This document shows positions 36,303 to 45,895 of a stretch of DNA of 64,000 nucleotides, piece by piece. The translations under genes were made by a program, and so were the position numbers. Location: the NCBI GenBank assembly GCA_016219985.1, contig JACRJO010000016.1, forward strand, positions 1 through 64,000. Reading direction: 5' to 3'. Within the stretch, counting starts at the first letter, position 1; every line of letters begins with the position of its first letter. The notes beneath the pieces are model-generated. The model had not been told where the DNA came from and ran no database searches. It worked only from the letters and a program-made list of their open reading frames with translations. The DNA comes from Sphingobacteriales bacterium. GTDB lineage: Bacteria; Bacteroidota; Bacteroidia; Chitinophagales; Chitinophagaceae.

Positions 36303-38474
36303 ATGAAAAAGAAACCTTCTTCCTGCCCTCCTTCCCTGTGGTTGTACTTTATTATCATACCCCTTGTTTTTTTCTCGGCCCCTCTGCCTGGTTTTTCACA
36401 GGTTGATACGGCCCGGATGCGGAGGGAACAGCAGCAAAAAGCCAGGGAAGCACAGGAACAGGCCCGGCAGCAATTAAAAAAATTAGGAGTCGATATCGAT
36501 CCCAATAAAAAAATGACGAAGGAGGAAGCGCAGCAGCTTAAAAATAAACTGCTGGGCAAGGCGGAGGAAATGAAATCCAAACTTCCGAAACAGGGCAGCG
36601 GGAACAGCACTGTTGTACATGCGGATATAGACATCAGTAAGGTTCCGTCCCTGAAACAGGTGCAGCAGGTGGCAGACCGTTTTTTTTCCCGCAGTTATAA
36701 AAAATTAGATGCCATCTCCAGATCCGCATTTGACCAGTTGTATAAAGAAGCGGAGAAAAAAGGCTTTACCCTCCAGTCCGTACGTAAGCTCAGCAGCCGG
36801 GGGGCCGAACTGATGACTTTTGGAAATGACCAGTACCACGGCGGGGTTTACCTGGCCGCCGCGGTAAAATCCCTGCCATCCGATACATTATGTGTGAACA
36901 ATTTTGGGGCTTACCTGCGGATGATCGACTCCACCCGCGCATCTCTTCCGGTTCTTCTATATGCCAATACCCTTTTTAATGCCAGCCCGGTCATCCTGAC
37001 CCAGATCGGCTGCAGCCTGCTCGAACTCAATGATGACCGTAAGGCAGCGGATTACCTGAAAGAGGCCCTGGAGATCAACCCGGATTTCGGGATGGCACGT
37101 ACGGCACTTTGCGAAGTTTATATCCGGCAGAAAAGGTTCCGGGAAGCCCTGGCCGAACTTTTTGCCGGGGTGAAGAATATGGGAGCCACTTACCAGCAGG
37201 CCACGATTGCCAGCCAGCAGATACAGGCCCAATTTGCCGCTGCGGGGAACAAGGATGAAATGGAATCCAAGGAGGAATTCTGGAATGAAACGCGTGACCG
37301 GCTGGAGCCGCAGAATGACCAGGGGCCGATGCCCAATACAAAGGGAAGGGTGAAGATGCCCTATTTTCCCGATTGCAAGAAAGTGGAAGACTGGATGCTC
37401 GGCGGTGGCTATGGCAATGCCGTGCAGGCCAACAGTTCATTCAACACCCTGATGCAATCCTTTGCAACCGATTTCCGGTCGGCACACGAGCAGCAGCCCG
37501 TATTGCCCGCCAATGCTGTCCTTCGTGATTACTCCAATGAGCGCTTTGCACTGGACTGTATCACGGAAATGTTTTTCGGCTATTCTAAGATCGAATATGA
37601 CAAATACCGTAAATCAGCTGATGAGATCACCCAACGGGCGATTGATGCCCGGGAAATTTATAATAAAAATTTTGCCGACTATTCAAAAGAGTTGGCGGAA
37701 TGCCTGCAGGCCTGCAGCGGTGATCTCTGTGCGAAAGAATGTATGCGGAAATTCTGCTTAAAGGAATGCCCGAATGCCAATAAATACAACGACCTGCTCG
37801 GGCAGGCATACAATGATTACCGGAATGCCTTCGGCCACCTGGTTCATAACCAGAAAAAACTGCTGAGTGATCTCTATGCCTTTTCGAACCCCTGGCTTGC
37901 CAAAGTAAAAAGCCCGTACTGGAGCAGGATCTATGCCTACGAAATCAAACGGGTGGCCTTGTCCATTGCAGGCAACTGCTTCGGCGCGTACCCGTTACCC
38001 TTCCCCTTCCCGGCGATGAACGAGTGCGGAACGGACTGCTCTGTTTTCTTAACCCCGTTTACTGAAAAGCCCGACGATGTCAATAAAGACAATCCCGACG
38101 GGAATAACTGCCCGGATAACTGGAAGCTGTCCATCGAGCTGCTGGTCTGTGATATCGGGCTGGACTGTGAGAGCATAGAATTCGGTTGTGCGGTAGTGGT
38201 AGCAGGATCCGTGAAAAGGAATTTTAAACAAAAGAGCACTACCCTTTTCGCCGGGTTTGGGGGACAGGCCGAACTGGGAGTCGCGGGACTGGGCATGAAA
38301 GCGGGTGTGATTTTTACCGCCCATGACAGCGGGGCTAAGGACTTTGGAACCAAGGTGGAACTGGATGCAAATTATGGAGAAGGAATAAAATCAGGAGTTA
38401 ACTTCGAAGCTACCAATACGCTGATGGAAGGCTATCGCCAGGAAAACAAAATGACTACAGTAATTGGTTTCTGA
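36303..38474 (+). CDS. Secreted TPR-containing protein with cysteine-rich segment
   Basis: Signal peptide; TPR-like ALEINPDFGMARTALCEVYIRQKRFREALAEL; CLQACSGDLCAKECMRKFCLKEC. Confidence 0.75.
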   Translation: MKKKPSSCPPSLWLYFIIIPLVFFSAPLPGFSQVDTARMRREQQQKAREAQEQARQQLKKLGVDIDPNKKMTKEEAQQLKNKLLGKAEEMKSKLPKQGSGNSTVVHADIDISKVPSLKQVQQVADRFFSRSYKKLDAISRSAFDQLYKEAEKKGFTLQSVRKLSSRGAELMTFGNDQYHGGVYLAAAVKSLPSDTLCVNNFGAYLRMIDSTRASLPVLLYANTLFNASPVILTQIGCSLLELNDDRKAADYLKEALEINPDFGMARTALCEVYIRQKRFREALAELFAGVKNMGATYQQATIASQQIQAQFAAAGNKDEMESKEEFWNETRDRLEPQNDQGPMPNTKGRVKMPYFPDCKKVEDWMLGGGYGNAVQANSSFNTLMQSFATDFRSAHEQQPVLPANAVLRDYSNERFALDCITEMFFGYSKIEYDKYRKSADEITQRAIDAREIYNKNFADYSKELAECLQACSGDLCAKECMRKFCLKECPNANKYNDLLGQAYNDYRNAFGHLVHNQKKLLSDLYAFSNPWLAKVKSPYWSRIYAYEIKRVALSIAGNCFGAYPLPFPFPAMNECGTDCSVFLTPFTEKPDDVNKDNPDGNNCPDNWKLSIELLVCDIGLDCESIEFGCAVVVAGSVKRNFKQKSTTLFAGFGGQAELGVAGLGMKAGVIFTAHDSGAKDFGTKVELDANYGEGIKSGVNFEATNTLMEGYRQENKMTTVIGF

Positions 38475-38671
38475 AATAAGGCCGTCACAGAATTGTCAGC
38501 AATAATACTGTATTTCCCCAATGAGATACCGCCGTTGCATGTTATACCCGGCCGGATGCCACCGGCTGAGTAAACGCATAGCCGCAAATGACCCCTATCA
38601 TAGTAAAACTCAGTCAAATGGATTTACTTTTAAAAGACGAAAATAATTGATGATCTCACAAACACATTAAC

Positions 38672-39121
38672 ATGAAAAAGCTATTCTTACTGACCGGCAT
38701 CGTTATACTGGTTACCACCGCCCTTGCTTTTATTTCCTCCCAGGAAGATCCCTGGAAGGTTCCGGAAAAATATGAGAAACTGAAGAACCCGGTACCGGCC
38801 GATGAGGCATCGGTTGCATCCGGGAAAGAGTTGTATGAATATTTCTGTGTATCCTGCCACGGGAATGACGGCATGGGATCCGGAAAGAGAGCCTATAAAT
38901 TAAACAACAGTCCCACTGATTTCACCCAGGACGCCTTCCAGCAGCAATCAGACGGGGCTTTATTGTACAAGATTTATTCCGGGCACCGGGAAATGCCTGG
39001 CTTTATGAAAAGGATACCCGGCAACCAGGATGCCCTCGACGGCAGTTTCGGTAAGACAAGGATCCCCGGGGATATTGTGAATTATGTACGGAGTTTTGCA
39101 AAGAAAACAGCGCACCGTTGA
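38672..39121 (+). CDS. c-type cytochrome
   Basis: CVSCHGNDGMGSG (CXXCH) and distal Met (EMPGF). Confidence 0.88.
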   Translation: MKKLFLLTGIVILVTTALAFISSQEDPWKVPEKYEKLKNPVPADEASVASGKELYEYFCVSCHGNDGMGSGKRAYKLNNSPTDFTQDAFQQQSDGALLYKIYSGHREMPGFMKRIPGNQDALDGSFGKTRIPGDIVNYVRSFAKKTAHR

Positions 39122-39125
39122 TTTG

Positions 39126-39478
39126 AGTTAGTAGTTGGTAGTTTGTAGTTTGTAGTTTCTTCTGAACGAAGTTATTTTTAAAAATTTTAATCACGGCTTT
39201 TCATCAAAATTCGTGTGCTTTCGTGTGTTTTAGTGGCCAACAACATTTGCCAATGGCAAATAAATCCGTGTTCATTCGTGTCATCTGTGGCCAAAAAAAT
39301 ACCGTGAAGGCGGTAAGTTATCTCCTTTCGTGTGCTTTCCTGCCTACCCGGCAGGCAGGCGTGTCCTTTCGTGGCAATTAAATCCGTGGTCATCCCTGCC
39401 TGCTCGCCTCATGGCGAAGCTGGCAGTAAGGCGTGCCCTTTCGTGGCAACTAAATCCGTGGTCACCTATGGTCAAAAA
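39126..39478. repeat. Intergenic tandem repeats: TTGTAGT heptamers then TTCGTG(T/G)-type array with palindromes
   Basis: tggtagtttgtagtttgtagt; repeated (T)TTCGTG...GTGGC...(T)AAATCCGTG units; palindrome CCTGCCTACCCGGCAGGCAGG at 39339-39359. Confidence 0.85.
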
Positions 39479-39479
39479 A

Positions 39480-40451
39480 TCAGGCAGCATGCCTCGCCTT
39501 CCAGATGAACCAGGCATTGGCCAATACATAGATTACCAGTACCAGTAATCCCACCCGGTTATCGAATTTCCGGGCATGATCAATCCGGTCTCTTTTTACC
39601 TGCTTCAGTGAATAGGCATTCGCCCCGATAATGGCCATAATAAAGAACAGGGTGATCCCGTGCAGCATATCCACCAGGGTAAAAGAGGCCGATTCCGGTA
39701 GGGAGGAATCAATGATGTATTTATTTCCAATCACCGCAAAGATGGCGCCCACGCTCAGCCCAAAACGGGAATCCATACTGTCCGCATGAATATAGAAGCC
39801 GATATACGAGATCAGGAAGGCAATATACATCCCGAGGAACATTTTCCAGAATAAGCCTCCCGCCTCCCGCGTAATGGACAGGCGTACCCGGAACGCACTG
39901 TATTCAGACCGGGGCGATTCCGCTTTCTCATCCCCGAAAGCGGTTTCATAGATTTTTGTCCCGGAACTGATGATACAGCTGTCAATATTCCAGCCCCTTA
40001 AGGCAAACCGGGTGTCATAATGCTTGCCCACGGTATCCGGCAGGAAGACCAGCTCGTCGGAATCAAACTGGGAATTTTCAATCGACAGGCGCAGTTTTTG
40101 TTCATCAAAGGGAAAATTACCAATCCGCCAGGAATCCTTCATCACACACTGCATTTTCATCTGCAGGTACACCCGGCCGCCGCTGGTATCGATCGTGGAA
40201 AATGATTTCTCCACTGTCTTGGCCTGCGGCACTTCCAGGTTATTGACAAAGTCAAAATCCTTATTGGTGTATTTCAGCCAGAGCCAGAAAGTGATGGTAT
40301 ATTCTTTTTGCTTGAAATCTATATCATGAATGCTCGTGATATAGATACCGGTCCGGACTGTATCTTTCTTTTTCTCCTCCCCGGCACGGCTTGAGCCCCA
40401 GGATAGCAGCAGCAGGAAGGAAAGCAGGAACCGAGATAAACGGGTTTTCAT
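39480..40451 (-). CDS. Pentameric ligand-gated ion channel (Cys-loop receptor superfamily) homologue
   Basis: ITFWLWLKYTN, DSWRIGNFPFDEQKLRLSIENSQFDSDELVFLPD, four C-terminal TM segments including RFGLSVGAIFAVIGNKYIID. Confidence 0.85.
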   Translation of the reverse strand: MKTRLSRFLLSFLLLLSWGSSRAGEEKKKDTVRTGIYITSIHDIDFKQKEYTITFWLWLKYTNKDFDFVNNLEVPQAKTVEKSFSTIDTSGGRVYLQMKMQCVMKDSWRIGNFPFDEQKLRLSIENSQFDSDELVFLPDTVGKHYDTRFALRGWNIDSCIISSGTKIYETAFGDEKAESPRSEYSAFRVRLSITREAGGLFWKMFLGMYIAFLISYIGFYIHADSMDSRFGLSVGAIFAVIGNKYIIDSSLPESASFTLVDMLHGITLFFIMAIIGANAYSLKQVKRDRIDHARKFDNRVGLLVLVIYVLANAWFIWKARHAA

Positions 40452-40722
40452 AAAACAATTCATTTCGTGAACATATAAAAAAATGCTCCTGTGACAAAGG
40501 TAAGATTCATCGAAAAAATACGGGTTTACTTTCACCCTGAACAGTTAACCAAAACAAAACCAGGATAGGCCAAATAAGTGGCCCCGATCGATCAAAACAG
40601 GGGAAAATTTCCGGATTGCTGCTTACCCCGGGGTTGTGTTTTCCAAATCATAACCCGGTATGACGGGGGTCAAAACGGTCCTGCCGGCCGGCAACTTAAC
40701 TTCAAAATGGAGGATTATTATC

Positions 40723-41469
40723 ATGAAAATGGCTGGTATCCTGTTTTGCCTGGCCGGGTTTATCGCAGTCCCGCTTTTCTCCCAGGACGCAAGGGAAATC
40801 GTAAAAAAAGCCGACGAACATGAAAGGGGCGCCACATCCGTCGCCACACTCACTATTCAAACGATCCGGCCCAACTGGTCGCGGGAGATGACTGTTAAGA
40901 GCTGGACAAAAGGAAACGACCTGGTAATGATCCAGGTCACATCCCCTGCAAAGGATAAGGGTATTGTTTACCTGAAACGGAAAAGGGAAGTATGGAACTG
41001 GATCCCCGCCATTGAACGCAGCATCAAACTGCCTCCCTCTATGATGAGCCAGAACTGGATGGGCACCGACTTCACCAACGATGACCTGGTACAGGAAGCC
41101 TCCATTGTCACCGATTATGACCATAGCATTGCCGGCGACAGTACTATTGACGGCCGGAACTGCTATAAGATCCGGTTGCAGCCCAGGCAGGGAGCCCCGG
41201 TAGTATGGGGCAGGATCTTCTTATGGATCGATAAAAAGGACCCGCTGATGCTGCGGGCGGAATATTTTGATGAGGAAAACATACTAATCAACACACTGGT
41301 AGCATCGGATATTAAAATGCTCGGCGGCCGTTTGCTTCCCTCCCGAATGGAAATGCTGCCAGCGGATAAGAAAACCCAGAAAACCGTATTGATCTATACA
41401 GCACTCGAATTTGACAAACCGCTCGACGATAATTTCTTCACCATCCAAAACATGTCCCGGTTGCAATGA
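40723..41469 (+). CDS. LolA-like outer membrane lipoprotein-sorting protein
   Basis: AREIVKKADEHERGATSVATLTIQTIRPNWSREM..., VYLKRKREVWNWIPAIERSIKLPPSMMSQNWMGTDFTNDDLV. Confidence 0.87.
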   Translation: MKMAGILFCLAGFIAVPLFSQDAREIVKKADEHERGATSVATLTIQTIRPNWSREMTVKSWTKGNDLVMIQVTSPAKDKGIVYLKRKREVWNWIPAIERSIKLPPSMMSQNWMGTDFTNDDLVQEASIVTDYDHSIAGDSTIDGRNCYKIRLQPRQGAPVVWGRIFLWIDKKDPLMLRAEYFDEENILINTLVASDIKMLGGRLLPSRMEMLPADKKTQKTVLIYTALEFDKPLDDNFFTIQNMSRLQ

Positions 41470-42680
41470 TCCTCCGCCTTACCTGGAGAAACCTTTGGCG
41501 TAACCGCCGCCGCAGTTTCATCACCATGACATCTGTAACATTTGCCGTATTACTGGCTGTACTGATGCAATCATTCCAGAAAGGGGTATTTGATTACCTG
41601 GTCAATAATGTGGTCGGTTTTTATTATGGCTACCTGCAGGTACACCGGCAGGGATACTGGGAGGAGCAGGTGGTGGACAACAGCTTTACGCAGCAGGATT
41701 CCGTATATAATACTATAAAGCGGCTGCCCGGCGTCAAAGAAGTAATACCCCGGCTGGAAACCTTTATTCTTGCTGCGTCGGGTAACAACAGCAAAGGTTG
41801 TATGCTGGCAGGCACCGACCCTGAAAAGGAAAACCGGCTTTCCGGCATCGCTCAAAAAATAACAAGCGGGTCTCTCCCGGGAAAAAACGAAAAGGCGGTA
41901 TTACTGGCGGAAGGATTTGCGAAAAGGCTGAAAGTAAATGCAGGTGATACCCTTATTTTATTCGGGCAGGGATACCATGGCAGTACGGCCGCCGGAAAAT
42001 TTCCCATCAGGGGCATTGTGCATTTTGGCTCCCCCCAGCTTAATGAAGGACTGGTATTCCTGCCCTTAGAACAGGCCATGGAATTGCTCGGGGCCGAAAA
42101 CCAGCTGACCTCCTATGCACTGGTGATTGATGATCCCTCCCGGCTTTCCGCCATACAGGCATCCGTAAGAAAAATTACCCCTGAAAATTTCGAAGTGATG
42201 AACTGGAAGGAACTGATGCCGGATATTGCCAATCATATCAAGGCTGACGGGGCCAGTTTTTATATATTCACCGGCATCCTTTATCTGATCATCGCCTTTG
42301 GCATTTTTGGAACCATTCTTATGATGACAGCAGAACGGCGGTATGAATTCGGCATGCTGACCGCCATCGGGATGAAAAAGTCCAGGCTGGGACTGATCCT
42401 TTTCCTGGAGTCCCTGTTTATTACCCTGATCGGAGTACTCGCGGGATTGCTGGCCAGTTTGCCTCCCGTTATATATTTTAACCGTCATCCCCTGGTATTA
42501 AAAGGGGAAATGGCCCGTATCTATGAGCAGTTCGGGTTCGAAGCCATTTTCCCGACAGCGGTTGATCCGGGTATTTTTATCACCCAGTCAATTATTGTAT
42601 TGGTCATCGCCTTCATTACCGGGCTGTACCCGGTCTGGCATATCAGCCGGCTGGACCCGTACAATGCCATGAAGAGATAA
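41466..42680 (+). CDS. ABC transporter permease (FtsX/MacB-like)
   Basis: LRLTWRNLWRNRRRSFITM N-terminus, MacB periplasmic-like domain, FtsX C-terminal TMs. Confidence 0.9.
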   Translation: MILRLTWRNLWRNRRRSFITMTSVTFAVLLAVLMQSFQKGVFDYLVNNVVGFYYGYLQVHRQGYWEEQVVDNSFTQQDSVYNTIKRLPGVKEVIPRLETFILAASGNNSKGCMLAGTDPEKENRLSGIAQKITSGSLPGKNEKAVLLAEGFAKRLKVNAGDTLILFGQGYHGSTAAGKFPIRGIVHFGSPQLNEGLVFLPLEQAMELLGAENQLTSYALVIDDPSRLSAIQASVRKITPENFEVMNWKELMPDIANHIKADGASFYIFTGILYLIIAFGIFGTILMMTAERRYEFGMLTAIGMKKSRLGLILFLESLFITLIGVLAGLLASLPPVIYFNRHPLVLKGEMARIYEQFGFEAIFPTAVDPGIFITQSIIVLVIAFITGLYPVWHISRLDPYNAMKR

Positions 42681-42695
42681 AGTAAATTTTTTCTC

Positions 42696-43907
42696 ATGCT
42701 GCTAAAGATCGCATGGAGAAACACCTGGAGGAATAAGAAAAGAAGCCTCATCATTATCGCCGCTGTTACGGCCGGCCTGGCCACGGGTATATTCCTGATG
42801 GCTTTCTATAATGGGATGGTGGAAGAGCGGGTAAAAGCCGCGGTATCCGGGGAAATCTCGCATATACAGTTGCACCACCCTTCTTTCCGGAGTGATTATG
42901 ATGCTGATTTTTTCCTGGATAATGGCCGCGAAAAATTAAACAGGATCCGGAAACTGCCGGACGTAAAATGGGCTACCGGCCGGGTGGTACTGCGGGGCAT
43001 GATCGCTTCCGCTTATGGCAGCAGCGGGATCACGATTAATGGGATCCATCCCGGGGAAGAAGATCGTATAACGGGCCTGTCGGCAAAAATTATGGAGGGC
43101 CGTTATTTCAACGGGGAGAAACCGAATGAACTAATAATCGGGGAAAAATTACTGAAAAAACTAAAGCTCAGCCGGGGCCATAAAGCGGTGATCAGTTTCC
43201 AGGATACCGCCGGCAATATTGAATCCGCCGCCTTCCGGATCTGCGCCGTATATAAAACCGCCAACACGCCCTATGATGAGTCGAATGTATTTGTACCGAT
43301 CAGTGATCTTGATACCCTGGCGGGCTTACCGGGCCAGTTTAATGAAATTGCCGTACTGCTGCATGCATCCGGGCAACTGGAAACAGTGCAAAATACCCTG
43401 AAGGGTGAGATGCCCGGTACTGAAATCATGAACTGGAAAGAAATCGCACCGGAACTGGGATTAACGGTTACCGTGGCGGAACAAATGGTCTATATTTTTA
43501 TGGTCATTATCCTCCTGGCCCTTGCATTCGGGATCGTCAATACCATGCTGATGGCGGTGCTGGAACGGAAAAGAGAGATCGGCGTATTGCTGGCGCTTGG
43601 CATGAACAGGGCCAGGGTATTCAATATGATCCTGGCGGAAACCCTGTTCCTGATCGCGGCCGGCTGCCCCGGCGGAATGGGAATCGCGTTTGCCGCTATT
43701 GCCATTACCCATCGCACCGGCATTAATCTTTCAAAATTCGCAGATGTATATGCCAGTTTCGGATACAGCCCGGTGAATTACCCCTCCCTGGCGCCGGGAC
43801 AATTACTGACCATCCTGCTGCTGGTGGTATTTACCGCTTTCCTGTCGGCCTTATACCCGGCATGGAAAGCAATCCGGCTTAAGCCGGCTGCTTCAATCAG
43901 AAAATAA
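42696..43907 (+). CDS. ABC transporter permease (FtsX/MacB-like)
   Basis: LLKIAWRNTWRNKKRSLIIIAAV; NTMLMAVLERKREIGVLLALGMNRARVF. Confidence 0.9.
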   Translation: MLLKIAWRNTWRNKKRSLIIIAAVTAGLATGIFLMAFYNGMVEERVKAAVSGEISHIQLHHPSFRSDYDADFFLDNGREKLNRIRKLPDVKWATGRVVLRGMIASAYGSSGITINGIHPGEEDRITGLSAKIMEGRYFNGEKPNELIIGEKLLKKLKLSRGHKAVISFQDTAGNIESAAFRICAVYKTANTPYDESNVFVPISDLDTLAGLPGQFNEIAVLLHASGQLETVQNTLKGEMPGTEIMNWKEIAPELGLTVTVAEQMVYIFMVIILLALAFGIVNTMLMAVLERKREIGVLLALGMNRARVFNMILAETLFLIAAGCPGGMGIAFAAIAITHRTGINLSKFADVYASFGYSPVNYPSLAPGQLLTILLLVVFTAFLSALYPAWKAIRLKPAASIRK

Positions 43908-43912
43908 AAATT

Positions 43913-44635
43913 ATGAAAAAGACCGTCATTGATGCTCATAACCTGACCCGGATCTACGATGAAAAAACGATACCGGTCTATGCCTTAAACGGGGTACACC
44001 TGCATATTGAAGAAGGAGAATTCACGGCCATCAAAGGCCCTTCGGGATCAGGTAAAACCACATTACTCAATATGATCGGCGGGCTGGACAGTCCTACCGG
44101 GGGATGGGTGGAAATAAATGGCACCAATATCACCGGGCTGAAAGGCGGGGCCCTCATTGATTTCCGGCTGCACAATATTGGATTTGTATTTCAATCCTAT
44201 AATCTTATTCCCGTGCTGACTGCCTGGGAGAATATTGAATTTATTCTTTTGCTGCAAAAAAGACCCGCCACCGAAAGAAGAAAGCGGGTCAATGAATTAC
44301 TGGCACAGGTAGGCCTGAATGACAAAGCCCGGAAACGCCCGGCTGAATTATCCGGCGGCCAGCAGCAACGGGTGGCGGTAGCGAGGGCCCTGGCCCCCAA
44401 ACCGCAGTTCATCCTTGCAGACGAACCCACCGCCAACCTGGATTCCGTATCTGCGTCCAACCTGCTCGACATTATGGACAAATTAAATAAGGAAGAAAAT
44501 ATCACATTTATTTTTTCCACCCACGACCAGCGGGTCATTGACCGGGCCCGGCGGGTGATCACACTGGAAGACGGGAAAATCGTTGCCGACACGGCACCGG
44601 CTTCCATCGTACACGAAACGACCGGTGAGAAATGA
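43913..44635 (+). CDS. ABC transporter ATP-binding protein (LolD/MacB-like)
   Basis: GPSGSGKTTLLNMIGGLDSPTGG, LSGGQQQRVAVARALA, FILADEPTANLDS. Confidence 0.95.
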   Translation: MKKTVIDAHNLTRIYDEKTIPVYALNGVHLHIEEGEFTAIKGPSGSGKTTLLNMIGGLDSPTGGWVEINGTNITGLKGGALIDFRLHNIGFVFQSYNLIPVLTAWENIEFILLLQKRPATERRKRVNELLAQVGLNDKARKRPAELSGGQQQRVAVARALAPKPQFILADEPTANLDSVSASNLLDIMDKLNKEENITFIFSTHDQRVIDRARRVITLEDGKIVADTAPASIVHETTGEK

Positions 44636-45798
44636 AAAAGGCGTTTATGATATTCCTGCTGACGGGTATATTCATTCCCCTTGCCGTATTTCCCCAGCAA
44701 GCAAAGGAACAATATCCTCAATTCCGTTTGAACGGGTATATCAACGACCTGCAGGGGCTGAGTTTCCCGGAACGATGGGATTCCCTCAGCACCGTCAACC
44801 TGCTGCACAACCGGGTGAATATCTCCGCCCAGTTTTCGCCCAAACTAAGTGGACGCCTGGAACTGCGTAACCGTTTTTTCTGGGGCGATCAGCTGCAGCA
44901 GGTGCCTGATTTTGGAAAGCTGATCAGTGAGTATAACGGCTGGTCCGGTCTTTCAAAAATATGGATCCGTAAAAAAAAGATGGTTTTTCATACCGTGGCC
45001 GACCGTATGCTGCTGAAATATTCTACCGGCCACTGGGACATTACCGCGGGAAGACAGCGGATCAACTGGGGCATCAATAACGCCTGGAACCCCAATGATA
45101 TCTTCAATGCCTGGAACTTCCTTGATTTTGATTACGCGGAAAGACCCGGGAGCGATGCCTTGAGAATACAATACAGCCTGCCGGGTAATGCCACCTGGGA
45201 ATTAGCCTGGAAACCGGGGCAACGCCAGGCAGAACATATTGCCGCCTTCCTGTACAAATTCAACAAAAAGAAATACGATTTTCAATTTCTCGGCGGGTTA
45301 TGGCAGCAGGACCTGGTCATTGGCGGCGGATGGGCGGGAAGTATTAAAAATGCAGGGTTTAAGGGAGAGCTGAGCTATTTTCATCCGCAGCAGATCCGGG
45401 ATACAACCGGCACGCTCAGTTTTTCCCTGATGGCCGATCAGACATTTAAAAAGGACTGGTACCTGGCGCTCTCTGTGTTGTTTAACAGCAACCCGTCCAA
45501 TCTTGTATCCGGAACCGGCAATCTTTTCGGCAATACCCTTTCCGCAAAATCACTGTTTCCCTTCCGCTATACTTTTTATGCAGGCGCCCTTAAAGCCTTT
45601 TCGCCCCTGTCCTCGCTGAACACAGCCATTATTTATTCACCTGAAAAGCATTTCCTGATCCTCTTCCCTAACTGGTCGCGGAACCTGTCGGAGAATTTTG
45701 ATATTGACTTTACCGCCCAGGTTTTTTTTAGCAAAGACCTTTCCGGGTATAAAATGCGGGGCAGCTCCTTTTTTATCCGGGGTCGTTGGAATTTTTGA
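44632..45798 (+). CDS. Outer membrane beta-barrel (DUF1302-like) protein
   Basis: Signal peptide; ITAGRQRINWGINNAWNPNDIFNAWNFLDFDYAERPGSDALRIQY; aromatic C-terminus WNF. Confidence 0.75.
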   Translation: MKKAFMIFLLTGIFIPLAVFPQQAKEQYPQFRLNGYINDLQGLSFPERWDSLSTVNLLHNRVNISAQFSPKLSGRLELRNRFFWGDQLQQVPDFGKLISEYNGWSGLSKIWIRKKKMVFHTVADRMLLKYSTGHWDITAGRQRINWGINNAWNPNDIFNAWNFLDFDYAERPGSDALRIQYSLPGNATWELAWKPGQRQAEHIAAFLYKFNKKKYDFQFLGGLWQQDLVIGGGWAGSIKNAGFKGELSYFHPQQIRDTTGTLSFSLMADQTFKKDWYLALSVLFNSNPSNLVSGTGNLFGNTLSAKSLFPFRYTFYAGALKAFSPLSSLNTAIIYSPEKHFLILFPNWSRNLSENFDIDFTAQVFFSKDLSGYKMRGSSFFIRGRWNF

Positions 45799-45829
45799 AC
45801 CCCCGTAGCCGGATCATTTTTTAAAAAAA

Positions 45830-45852
45830 GTGACCATCGTTTGAATGGTCAC
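45830..45852. terminator. Bidirectional terminator between convergent genes
   Basis: GTGACCAT...ATGGTCAC with T-tract on the minus strand and T-rich sequence on the plus strand. Confidence 0.7.
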
Positions 45853-45895
45853 CCGTTTTATATTCATGGATTCTTTACCCGGCCCGTTCCCGTCA

